Assembly (NCBI GenBank): GCA_027186245.1 | Contig: CP114490.1 | Coordinates: 4,355,001-4,419,000 of the forward strand | Direction of reading: 5' to 3' | Origin: Coriaria nepalensis | Lineage: Eukaryota > Streptophyta > Magnoliopsida > Cucurbitales > Coriariaceae | DNA: 64,000 nt | Shown: one piece after another, positions 10,716 to 22,200 of the stretch | How positions within the stretch are numbered: position 1 is the first letter of the stretch | Layout of the letters: each line of letters opens with the position of its first letter | Program-made: the position numbers and the translations under genes | The notes under the pieces: model-generated | Seen by the model: only the letters and a program-made list of their open reading frames with translations | The model's database searches: none | What the model was told of the DNA's origin: nothing

Positions 10716-12956
10716 TCTACTCCTTTATAAAAAATAAGAAAAAAAGTATCAACTTTCATATACCTCTTTATAAATCTAGCTAGTGCTCGCTTAATCAATT
10801 TACTAAACATGCACGTGATCATTATAATAACACAAGTAAAATTCTCTTAGTTAGTACGAATCTATAGAGTACATATTATTAATTAGCTTAGTTGATATAT
10901 GACTCATGCATGCAAAATAATTGTCAAGTATTCTATGATAATTAGTAATGATACAATTGCTCTTGTAGGTTTATTTGATCGTAATATGATCTTAATGATG
11001 AACTCTTTTCTTTAATTAGCTTCAATATATAGATATAGATATAGATATAGATATATGTTGTGATGATCACATTCTCAGAAAGAAACAGTACAGCTGATAA
11101 AAGTTAGTGTAGGCGTGTATAGCATAGCTAGCTAGGGCATAAGTTGGTGAAATCTAGTACGTAGGGTTTGAATAATTTAGGTAATGCTAGTCAGAGTCAG
11201 AGAGAGCCAGCAGCATTGGGGGCACTGGCCACACCCTTCACGGCCGGCCGGGCGTGTCCATGAATCCAATTCTTCTTTCATGCATGCCCTTCATGTTTAT
11301 AGCTTTTAAGACATTAGAGAGGTCCATGCATGCATCCCTATACACAGACACATATATGATTTTTTGTATATTCTAATATAAATGTAGATACAATATATAG
11401 AAATGTCCGATAAAATTTAAAATTTAAATACCCTTTCTTGATTCAAAAAAATATCACAAGATTCATAATAGTTACAATCAAGTAAAGTTGCTCCTATTAG
11501 TACTAAATGTTAAGAATATCGTACTATATCAGAAAATATAAGTCTTGATAATTCAGTATATAGTAAAAATGAACTCGTATATGGTAAAAATGAACTCTTC
11601 TACTCATCGTTGATTAGATTCAATTCGAAAATCCAGAACTTTACTATTAAAAATATGACATATTTTGAGTAAAAAGTTAAGTAAGACTATTTATATATAT
11701 AATTTTTTTTTATCCATGACCATCTTGATTTCTTTCATCTCAACGGAGTAATTTGGCATTATTATACTACCTCTAACTTTGAACAGAAGGAGTAATTGAA
11801 AGCTTTTTCAGCTACCATGCACTTGAGAATTGCATTCAACCCCATCAAACATTCTTCCATTCTTTCAATTGAGATGTAGTGAATGCTAAGATTCTTAATC
11901 ATTATCAAGAAATCTTAATTGTTTATATATATATATATATATTTATAAAGATAAGCACTCTTCAATTTGAATAAGCAAAAGCAATCTCTTGTTTCATAAT
12001 ATGTATTCTAGACGTAATAAGTCGAATTACTTAAAAAATAAAATATAAAATCACCATACCCCTTATCGCTCTTAATAATGAAAAAATATTTAAATAATTT
12101 TAAAAAATATAAAGGGAGTCTCCATAAAATATAGATCATGTGGAGAATCCTCGGAGTTTGTCGGGAGCTAAAACATGTTATTAAGTTAAATACTTAATTA
12201 TTGATGAGAATTTGAATTCCATACACAGACTTTGATTCACTCGTTCCAATGTTTTGGGAGCATATCTTAACGCAGTGATTTGATACTTCTTGCAATCTTA
12301 GTAGCAAAGTCTAGCATGACTGCATGAGCACAAGGGGAAAAAATGTATAAAATTTTGACGGGCTGACGTGACCCATAACGAATGATGGGCTATTTAGGAA
12401 TGGGCCTGCAAAGAAATTATGAACGTGCTACGAGCCCAACGCCAACAGGCCCACTTCAGCAGTTAGTTTTATCATTAATTTTATTTTATTTTTCATAAAA
12501 ACTTTATAATAAAAAAAAAAGGAATGAATATGAAATTAATACCGAACTCCAACTATATACTAAAAAACCTAATTTTTTCGTGTCTACGAATTTGTCAGTT
12601 TTATACTCTCTCTCTCTCTTTCTCTCTCCCATTCCATCCACATTCTCTACAACTCCACCCTCTACAAAAATTTTCTCTTTCACTTTGCAAATATAATTCT
12701 GCTTCCTCTTTAATCGAATCCTGTTGCGGGAGGGGGGACAGAAGCAAACCCTAACTCATACGAACGGATAGATGAGAGGACCAGTTTTGGGTTTCTACGC
12801 ACTTAATTGGGGGAGAGGAAGGTAGGTCTAGCTAGCTGAATTTGAATCCTGTTTTTGTTTTTGCTTTGCTTGGGTAGCAAATTTTCCAAGTCTGAGGTTG
12901 AATTTTGAAAAATCGTCGTTGGAATTGGAGATTCTTTCCTTTTAACGACGGAGATT
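10716..12956. other. Intergenic region with Alfin-like promoter/5' UTR
   Basis: No gene seen up to the Alfin-like start. There are (AT)n and ATAGAT microsatellites at about 11030-11055 and 11925-11942, and a GC-rich imperfect hairpin at about 11230-11264. CT-rich leader sequence at about 12607-12690 probably belongs to the 5' UTR of the next gene. Confidence 0.5.
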
Positions 12957-15765
12957 ATGGAAGGGATACCGCATCCGATTCCTCGCACTGTCGAGGAGGT
13001 CTTCAGTGACTTTAAAGGCAGACGTACCGGCTTGATCAGAGCCCTATCCACTGGTCTGCCTTCGCTCTCTAACTCTCTATACTGTTTCCTTTTTCTTTTG
13101 TTTTGTTTTTTTGTTTTTTGTTTACGTATGTAATTAGTGTTTATCTTCTTTTCCTTGCAGACGTTGAAAAGTTCTATCAGCAGTGCGATCCTGGTGAGGT
13201 TTTTTTTTTTTTTTCCCTGTTATTCTTTTGTTAAGGATTTTCTGGCTTGAATGAAGTTCTTGATTTTGATTTTACAAACTTAGTTTGCAAATTGTTTAAT
13301 TAAGTATTATCTGTTCCCTTTTTAATGGAATTAGACTATGTTTTGGAGGTTGTTATTTTAATGCTTTCTTATCTATAAACTACTCTGTGGCTTGAACTCT
13401 GTTCAGTGATTTAATATGCATTTTTGAAGTAAGATTTTACATATGACGGGCATTTAGACAATTTATACTAAATTGCTGCCCTTGGTTGTGTTTATATGGC
13501 TTCACAATTGTCTTTTTGTTTCTTATTGCATTAGTTGAACTATTTTCTCATGACACTTGCAGTTGAATTATTTTCTATCATATGTTTATTCTAACCTCTT
13601 CTTTATCTTTTCAGAAGGTGCTTGCTGATGTGTAATGTGTTTTGCTTTCTATCTAAGGTGTACCATCTTCCAAATTAGAATGACAAATAGTTGCATTGGA
13701 GAAGTTGCCCATTGTAAAATAGAACACTGAATTTTCTAGTTATAAGTTAGTGTACAACTTTAAAAGTTATGCAGTTTGTGGAAGAGACATGAGAGTGGTT
13801 GTTATAATGAGAAACATAGATTAGTTAAGAAAAAGCAATCCTTGTGTTCTAGATACAGTCCACCACATTTAGTAATTGAATTTTTTTTTATCCATTGTTT
13901 AGTATAGGTTTTTTGAAACTTGTGCAATGTTTATGTATTCTAAGATATATATTTCACAGAAGTGGAATAATAGTTATTCTAATAATTATTTGTCCTTATA
14001 TCTTTAGTCTCCATGTACTTGAATGCGGGTAAGTGTTGCTGTAAAACATTTATTTGCTGTAATTCATTCTCTTTAATGCATTCTTGTGTCAAATAATGTA
14101 ATTTAGGATACATTGGAGCTGGATGTATAGGTTTAATGCTTTTCTGAGACATTGTTAGTATTGTGCTTGCAGACAAAGAAAACTTGTCTCTTTATGGACT
14201 GCCAAATGAAACATGGGAAGTCAACTTGCCTGTGGAGGAGGTGCCTCCAGAACTTCCCGAGCCAGCACTAGGTATAAACTTTGCTAGGGATGGGATGCAG
14301 GAGAAAGACTGGCTATTGCTGGTTGCTGTTCACAGTGATTCATGGTTGCTTTCGGTAGCTTTCTATTTTGGTGCACGCTTTGGGTTTGGTAAGAATGAAA
14401 GGTATGGAACTGTACTCTGTTATGATGCCCTGTAATACAAAGGTTCCAGGAAAATTGGATTGTGTGGCTGTTGTCAATTTTACATCTTAGACAATACGCA
14501 TATTTCATACAAACACTTTTGAGTCTATGGTATTTGGCCTCTAATGTTCCTGATAACTTTGAGATCATTTCTAATCTTCTTTGTGTGTGGCCGCATCGAT
14601 GCAATGCCATTTAGGGTAGTCTCTAGGGATGAGAGGTCATTACTTTATTTAAGAGAAAGAAAGGTCATGAGTGACACTTGATTATTTACACAATTTGCTG
14701 CTCAACATTACAATCTAACCTACGTCAGTATGTTGCATCAGTTGTGATGAGCAAGTATGCTTAGTGTTCATGTATTTAATGGTTGTATATTTACGTGTGT
14801 ACATCGTCATCTTCAGTAAGTATTCCTTCCAACTGTTTGCTTGTATAGAAACTCTTTGCAACTATAATGCATGACTGGGTGTTGTTGCAATAGCTCACTA
14901 CTGAGGTCATTTTGATACCTTTTTCCTTTAAAATCTAAACTGAGTTTCATGGTCTTTCGATCACTTTAGGCCACCTGCTGTCTGCATGTTTCTTGGACAC
15001 CAGGAAATCACCAAGGTTGCTACTTGGATTACCCCTTAGTATCCCAAAGTTCATCACGGTATTATTGTGTCAGTTGTGTCTTGTGTCGTTTTAGTGTAGC
15101 TTAGGGGATTAGTATTCCATCATTCACCAATCAGTTGATGCCAAAGTTGGAACTGTCCTGGGGAAAATATCCCCAAAGTAATGTGATTTAGGAGCCCTGC
15201 CATCTCATTGTAGGAAACTGTTTCCTTTTTTGCTACAATGAAGTTCTAATATTTAAATTTACAGGAAGAGGCTTTTCCAGATGATAAACGAGCTTCCAAC
15301 TATATTTGAAGTTGTGACAGGAAACGTCAAGCACCCAAAAGAGCAATCTGCAACTCATAACAATGGTGGAAAAAGCAAATCAAGTGGGAAGATGGTAAAT
15401 ACTGCCCCAAGTTTCCTTCTTTCTTTATTCTCTTTTGTCATCCTCAGACATGTAAAAATGGCTCTGGCCATTTTGTCATTGTATTTGAGCAGTCTAGGCA
15501 ATCTGAGTCCCAGAGCAAGGGAGTGAAGATTTCTCCCCCACCCAAAGAGGAGGATGATAGTGGAGAAGAGGAAGAAGAAGACGATGAACAGGGCGCCACA
15601 TGTGGAGCCTGTGGGGACAACTATGGCACCGATGAGTTCTGGATTTGTTGTGATGCATGTGAAAGATGGTTCCATGGAAAATGTGTGAAGATTACTCCCG
15701 CAAAGGCTGAGCATATCAAGCATTACAAGTGCCCAAGTTGCAGTAACAAGAGGGCTAGAGTTTGA
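12957..15765 (+). CDS. AL6: Alfin-like PHD-finger protein (AL6/AL7 type)
   Basis: Five exons, 12957-13053, 13161-13193, 14173-14401, 15265-15394 and 15493-15765, join in frame to 253 residues, the usual length for the family. Residues 1 to about 135 are the Alfin N-terminal domain ([59 protein letters not shown]). A Ser/Lys linker and a run of Glu/Asp follow. A C-terminal PHD finger occupies 198-253 with the full Cys4-His-Cys3 set (CGAC, CCDAC, WFHGKC, CPSC) and the DEFWICCD aromatic-cage region. The family binds H3K4me3 and acts as chromatin readers in the nucleus. The AL6 label rests on sequence likeness and on position between NAC035-like and STICHEL genes, as at Arabidopsis At2g02470; AL7 is equally close in sequence. 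Confidence 0.93.
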
Positions 15766-16780
15766 AATTTGGGAGGTTCAGAATCTGGAGGTAATTCCCG
15801 GTCAAAATGAGCAGACAAAATTAGATAACATAAAACCTTTTTTTTTTGTTCCCCCCCTCATTATAGTTTAAGAAACTAAACTTGGTGTCTTTCTATTTGG
15901 GTTAATGGATTTGGTCTTTGCGGATGGGATTTCATGTTTTGCTCCTCCCCTGTCCTATTCTGTCTAATTTTCTTTGGGGAGTCATGTTTAACTAACTATG
16001 AATAGATGATATTCTTCGCCAGAAGTACTATAGATATGTTTGCCAATCTTCTATCTCATCTCCCATTCATTTCTCAAACCCTTCCATTCATTCCGGTTTT
16101 TCATTCCGCAATAAATTTTCCGAAACCGGCATCCCAGGTCATGCATCAATACAAAGATGGATTGTTAGGTGAAGGAGGCCAACATGTTCAAATGTTATGT
16201 TACTCCAACAAATGGATGGAGATAAAACTAAGAATGTTTTGTCATTGTCTGGATGACTAATCCTAGATGGGTTGAGCTCACCAAAAATTGGACATTCATG
16301 TGGCAAGTAATAGATGTAAGTTTGCAAATGGATTTTGATGATTAGAACTATGCGCAGGGACCTGCCTGCCTGCTTGCATGTTCTTCATTGTACGTACAAT
16401 GTATGCAAGTTATCCAAAGGCGTGATCTGATCTGGCACGACATGTTTGATCCAGTTAGTGACGACTTGACGGGACCAGTTAGTGATAAGTCAATGGTTTC
16501 TTTATTTTTATTCATTTTATTAAATTAAAACTATAATACTAAAGTTTGACCAGAAAAATCACATGGTCTAGCAGAAGCAAGAAGGAAGGCACGCGAGACT
16601 AGAGACTTGTCTTCTTTTTTTTTTTTTTAGAGAGTATTCGTAAAAATAATTCTCTTTTAATTTTATTTTAAAGAGTAGACCCAACAATTTTTTTTTTTCA
16701 AAATGGAATTCCCCTTTAACTTAAGTTGACTTTTTAAATTAAATATAAACTCCAATTAAATTTCGAAAAAAAAAAGGAAA
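15766..16780. other. Alfin-like 3' UTR and spacer
   Basis: Probable 3' UTR to about 16000, then no gene. A perfect 16-bp palindrome CATTGTACGTACAATG lies at about 16388. Poly-T and poly-A tracts occur at 16617-16630 and 16770-16790. Confidence 0.5.
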
Positions 16781-16965
16781 GAAAAAAAAACGAACAAACA
16801 TTCTTTTTTTCTACCCCATGTTCGTCTTCCCTCCATTTCCGCACGCACAAAAACGCTCAACTTCATCACATATTCATCTTCTCCATCTTCTTCCTCTTCA
16901 TCTTTTTCATCTTCTTGAGGTCAAAACCTCGAAATAAAAACCTTCGTCTTCTTCATCCCAAAATT

Positions 16966-17091
16966 ATGGTTCCAACTAAAACTCTCAATATTGAAAAGTT
17001 AAATAAGAGGTGTAAAGTTGATTTACCGGAGAAATCCATGAAGGACAACAAGCAACCTAAGTTGGCATTGGAATTAATGCAGAAAGGTTGA
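16966..17091 (+). CDS. Unidentified 41-codon frame at the edge of the MULE island
   Basis: The frame reads MVPTKTLNIEKLNKRCKVDL and ends MQKG. It is preceded by a CT-rich leader (about 16800-16960) that looks like a plant 5' UTR. It is lysine-rich and hydrophilic, with no domain I recognise. It may be the first exon of a transposon-borne gene or chance. There is no recognisable continuation to the right. Confidence 0.2.
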   Translation: MVPTKTLNIEKLNKRCKVDLPEKSMKDNKQPKLALELMQKG

Positions 17092-18269
17092 AGCTTCACC
17101 CAGGGTAAATTATAGTGACTTGAAATAATGGAATTTTTTTTTTGCAAAAATTAGTCTTTTGTATGCATTTTGGATTGAAATATGTGTGATTGAATTGAGT
17201 AATCTAGGTTTGGACTGAAATTTTGGTGAAAATGATGGGTTAGTAAGACTAGAACCTAGGCATCGGGAACAAAGACTTCCTAGTCTTTGACCTCAGTGCT
17301 TGATGCTCAATGGGTTAGTAAGTAAGACTAGAACCATCAGATATCGAACATTGAGGTCAGAGACTTCTAAGTCTCTGATCTCAATGGCTTGATAAATACT
17401 TTCAAGACTCATCGCGTATCGAGATGAGGGAATCAGAGATTTGGGAGTCTTTGTTCTCAATGCTCAATGTCTAATGGGTTAAAAAGACTAACCTTTGAGC
17501 CATAGAACATTAATTGTTTGGTTTAATTTTCAAATCTATTAGATTGTTTAACTTATAATTATCTATAATAATCTTTATTTTCAATTGTGTATTTTCATTT
17601 CATGAGAAGTAACTTGCAATCCGTCATGAACATAGACCAATCCTCATCAAAGAAGATGTAACAAAGCTCACATTTCCATGATAGTAAAAAGTAAGAAGTG
17701 GTGGTTGGTAATATATTAAAGGAAAGTTCACTCCACGACAGTTAGACATATTTAGTTTTACTAGTAAGTTTGTATCATTATTCTAGTGTCAGATAGCTTG
17801 TGATATTATCAACGATATATAGATATATGACTTTGAAGTTGTAATTATTATATATTTTCATAATATATGAAATTATTTTATCCATTTGTTTATTGGAGTT
17901 AGTACAAAACTTATATTATCTATAATATTATCATTATTATTTGTGTATTTGAGTTAGATTTTAAAGCTATGATATTTATATATTAAACTTAACCCTTTTG
18001 GCTTTGAGAAAAAAAATTAACATTTTTAAGTCTCTCTCCTCTAAATCTAATGGCTTGAGAGGTACTCTAAAAACACCCCTCAAGTCATTAAATTTAGAGG
18101 ATAGAGACTCAAAAATATATATCCCCAAAACTTAATGGCTTAGGGGTTCTCAAGAGGCACCCCTCAAGCAATTAAGTTTACAAGATAGACTTAAAAGTCT
18201 TTATGCCCTAAACCCAATGGTTTGAGGGGTCCTCTCAAGATCCCATTGAATCCTAAAAATTATACATTT

Positions 18270-18895
18270 TATGATATTCATTTTAGCCCTAAATCTTAAA
18301 TATTAGATTTTAAATATTAAATCATAAACATTAAATTCATCTTAATCCCAAAGCTTAAACCTTGCATATTAAATCTTAAGTATTTAGATATTTCATATTA
18401 AACCTTAAACATTAAACCCTTCATCTTATTCCTTAACGTTAAACCTTTCATATTAAACTCTTAAGTATTAGAACTTTCATATTAAATCATAAACATTAAA
18501 CCTTTCATCTTAATTCCTAAAACCCAACATTTTCATATTAAACCCTAAGTATTAGACCTTCCCTCTTAAACCCTAAAGTTGAGATCTTTCATCTTAAATC
18601 ATAAAACTTAAACCTTTCATATTAAACCCTAAACTTTAGATCTTTCATCTTAAACCCTAAAACCTAAACATTTTATATTAATCTCTAAGTCTTAGATCTT
18701 TCATTTTAAACCCTTAAATATTAAACTTTTCATATTAAACACTAAACCTTAAATATTTCATCTCAAACCATAAAGTTATAAACATTTCATCTTAAACCTT
18801 AAAGTTTAGATCTTTCATCTTACACTCTAAAACTTAGATCTTTCATATTAAACTATAAAGCTTAAACATTTCATCTTAATATCATTCTACAAGTA
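18270..18895 (+). repeat. 28-bp telomere-like minisatellite, array 1
   Basis: Units of about 28 bp of the form TTTCATCTTAAACCCTAAAG follow one another about 20 times with 10-30% divergence. Three successive units near 18785-18870 measure exactly 28 bp each. The embedded AAACCCTAAA resembles the plant telomere heptamer, but the unit is not a telomere repeat. Confidence 0.85.
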
Positions 18896-19419
18896 ATCCG
18901 TAAGCAGAAGCAATAATTTAAATTATTTTAGATCTAATCTGAAATATGGATTAAACTTCTAGACATACACCAAGATCGATCATATAAACATACATCAAAT
19001 ATGTAATTAATAGAAAGTATAGAGAAGTTCTAGGAAATAAAAAAAGATTAAAATCTAAAAAAACTTACTGATCCTAATACAAAACCAAACGAATCTCCTT
19101 ACTCTTCATCATGGCCAAATTCAATAGAAAGATTGACGTATGGTTGTATTTTATTTTATATGATTTTCCAAACATGGATGGTTGTAATAAATGTTATATA
19201 TTTTAATGAAATTGTATTTGTTCATCAGGTTTTGGTTATGGTTGTAATGAATGGTTTTGGTTGTTACAGTTTTATTAAATGAATGGTTGTAATAATTGAT
19301 TTTAGGTTGGTTGCTGCAATTTTGTTGAATGAATAGTTGATTTCAAGTTTTCATCCATTTTTTCCGATTGCTCGATGGTTTTTAAAAAAGGAGCCATCGA
19401 GCAATCAGATTCATCTTAA

Positions 19420-20000
19420 ACCCTAAAATTCAAACATTTCATATTAAATCCTAAATCTTAAATTTTTCATCTTAAACCCTAAAGTTTAAACATTTCAATC
19501 TAAACTATAAAACTTACACCATTCATATTAAAGCCTAAGCTTTAGATTTTTCATCTTAAAGCATAAAATCTTAAACATTTCTTAAATATTTTATCTTAAA
19601 CCATAAAGGTTAAATGTTTCATCTTAAACCCTACAACTTTCACCTTTTATATTAAACCCTAAACTTTAGATCTTTTATCTCAAATTATAAACCTTAAACA
19701 TTTCATATTAAATCCTAAAACTTTAATTTTTCATCTAAAACAATAAAGGTTAAACCTATCATCTTAAACCCTAAGTCTTAGATCTTCCATCTTAAATATT
19801 TTATATTAAACCTTAAACTTTAGATATTTCATCTGGAACTATAAAGTTTAAACTTTTTATCTTGAACCCTAAAATGTAAATCTTTCACATTAATCCTAAA
19901 CTTTAGGTTTTTTTTCTTATCTCAAACCATAAAATTTAAATCTTTGATCTTAAACTATAAGTCTTAGATCTTTCATCTTAAACTCTAAAGTTTAAACCTT
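19420..20000 (+). repeat. 28-bp telomere-like minisatellite, array 2
   Basis: This is the same unit and orientation as array 1 and starts just after the inverted pair GATTGCTCGATGG / CCATCGAGCAATC at 19368-19407. It runs into an opposite-orientation array at about 20000. Confidence 0.85.
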
Positions 20001-20420
20001 TAGGGTCTAAGATGGAAAATTTAACATTTATGGTCAAAGATGAAAGATATAACCTTTAGAGAGTTAGAGATGAAAAGTTTAGCCTTTAGGGTTCAATAAA
20101 AAGATTTCACATTTAGGGTCAAAGATTAAATGTCTGATCTTTAGGTCAAAGATGAAAGGTTTAACTTTTAGGTTTCAATAGAAATATTTCACATTTAGGG
20201 TTATAGATGAAAGGTCTAACTTTTAGGGTAAAAGGTGAAAGACATAAACTTTAAGATCAAAGATGAAAGGTATAACCTTGAGGGTTCAGTACAAAGGTTT
20301 CGCCTTTAGAGTCAAAGATGAAATGTCTACCTTTATGGTAAAAAATGAAAGGAACCTTTTGGGTCAAAGAGAAAAAGTGAGTCAAAGATGAAAGATATAA
20401 CCTTTAGGGTCTAATCTCAA
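20001..20420 (-). repeat. 28-bp minisatellite in inverted orientation, array 3
   Basis: Units such as AAAGATGAAAGGTATAACC and TTTAGGGTC are the reverse complement of arrays 1 and 2. With array 2 it forms a head-to-head inverted repeat centred near 20000. Outside it, 20470-20640 is the inverted relative of 19190-19340. Confidence 0.8.
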
Positions 20421-20782
20421 TTGCTTGATAGATGCTTCCAGAGGATCCCTCGAGCCATCGAGTATACTGGAGACTATTTAGTATCTGTCTTCTAAACCAA
20501 AACTAACAAAATCCTAATGAGCAAATACCAACCAATCAAACCCATTAAGTATAACCATTCATTCAACAAAATTGCAGCAATCAACCAAAATCATTTAGTA
20601 CAACCACAAACTAAACATAATGAATACATACGATTCATTTATTATAACTAATATTCATTACAACCATATTCGCAAAGATAACAAAAATTCATAAAGTCTT
20701 CAAAATTATCAAACTAACTATATTATCAACAATCAAAATATCCCTCATAAATGAAAATGAAAATCTAGGAATGAAACAATCA

Positions 20783-21540
20783 TTACGAGATCAATAGATT
20801 GTAAGGTGGTTCGTCGATTGGTATGTGGTCTAAATGATCATCATCCCCGATGAATCTTACTCCCTTGAAGTGGTCATCATCATACCATTGATTTGAAACA
20901 TTGTCTTCGTGGTTGTGATGATTAACATGTTCTTCCTCTACTCTTTTACCTTTATCATCATAATCTGTAATCTCATTTTCTTCACCCACGACATCATCAT
21001 CCTTAACCTCAATCTCATCCACATCCATGGAATTATAATCCTCATCTAAAGCTTTATAATAATTGTGATTTCTGTCATTGTCGTGATCATAATCACGAAA
21101 AGTCGCATAATTATCACGCCGATTCTTATCATTTAGTACGCTACTACAATAATCATCATGAATAATAAGAAGCTTAGGTAATTGAAGATGATACTCACCA
21201 CATGAATCCTTCTCAATCTTTGTAATCAACTTCACCTACATGAGATATTTTCATCTCTTGATCGCAAGTGACATAAAAATCCTTTCACGTTTTAATTATT
21301 TCTTATAAATAGTAGGGAAGACAATATAAACTCCATGACTTATACAACAATTGTAAGCTGAATTCACTATGATATATATTGAAAAAATTATAAACAACTT
21401 CCAATAACTCAGTATATATAACATTATATTCGATTGAAACTCTAATTAATTCATCTATGTTATTTTGATGCCAATACAATAAATTATCTTTCTCATTTAG
21501 ATTCACATGCTTCTTTTATAATATTAAAACATATTATTAC
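20783..21540 (-). pseudogene. MULE transposase N-terminal relic, island 1
   Basis: Minus-strand frames read YWHQNNIDELIRVSIEYN then TELLEVVYNFFNIYHSEFSL, then after a break a 150-residue Asp/Glu-rich frame ending at 20783 (GEENEITDYDDKGKRVEEEH). The same order occurs at 38150-38820 (WYWHRNKT, TELLKTIYDSIDVDHNEFEL, GEENEMGDCNN, GKRVEEEHVSNHNNED). The layout of ubiquitin-like fold then acidic region is that of plant MULE transposases upstream of their DDE domain. No catalytic part follows. A frame break at about 21240-21300 separates the two pieces. Confidence 0.75.
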
Positions 21541-21880
21541 AAAAAATCTTTTTATTTTTATAGAAGGAAAAAAAAAATAATTAAAGCTTTTCAATATTCT
21601 TAATTACAAAGATAAAAAAAAATTAATTAAATACTGATACTCAATTACACTTGCTCGATACTTTAAATCTCAGAAGTTATCGAACAATTAAGCATTAAGA
21701 ATAACCTCTGTTTCTTCGAATTTTTAGATTTTCCTATTTCTAATTTCCACATTTGCATGGTACTGAACAAATCAAAAGCATAATACAAATGAAATAAAAC
21801 AAACCTAAAATATTTAAAATATTTCGATTATCTTCAAACATTTAAAGAAATATTAAAAACAAAAGTTTAAAATTTACCAA

Positions 21881-22200
21881 AAAATTTATCTAGCAACTTG
21901 AAAATGGCTCGAATGGAGAGGCGAGCGTAAAACATTGTAATAAACAGACACACGAGTGAACCTCTCTCTCTCTCTCTCTCAACATGAAATATCCGCGACT
22001 GTGAGTGAGAACTGAGATCTGCATCGTCTCTCTGGTTCTCACCATTCTTCTTCACTGAAGAACAGTTCTTGATTTTGCTTCTCTCTCTTTCTCTGTCTCT
22101 GACAATAATAGCAAAACTTATCATTAATGTCTAAGTAAAAAGGCGGGGGCCAGGGCCAAATCAGCAGCAAGCATTCGATCAGAAGCAAGCAAGCAAATCA
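21881..22200 (+). promoter_or_regulatory. Short STICHEL promoter/5' leader
   Basis: Only about 320 bp separate the right edge of MULE island 1 from the STICHEL start. They contain a (CT)10-like tract at 21961-21980 and further CT-rich sequence at 22078-22100, typical of plant core promoters and leaders. No convincing TATA box was seen. Confidence 0.45.

Larger units (their letters stand above)
16800..21880 (-). mobile_element. MULE-related repeat island 1
   Basis: Bounded on the right at about 21850, where similarity to the 5' flank of MULE relic 2 (near 37.8 kb) fades, and loosely on the left. From right to left it contains a MULE N-terminal relic (20783-21540), an AT-rich segment with GGTTGTAATGAATGG-like motifs, minisatellite arrays in both orientations, and GGGTTAGTAAG-type repeats at 17237 and 17312. 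No DDE transposase or SWIM domain is present, so it is non-autonomous or internally deleted. Ends and target duplications could not be fixed by eye. Confidence 0.55.

Noticed and set aside
18270..20420. Interstitial telomere array
   Set aside because: AAACCCT occurs once per 28-bp unit rather than in direct heptamer runs, so this is a minisatellite and not telomeric DNA.
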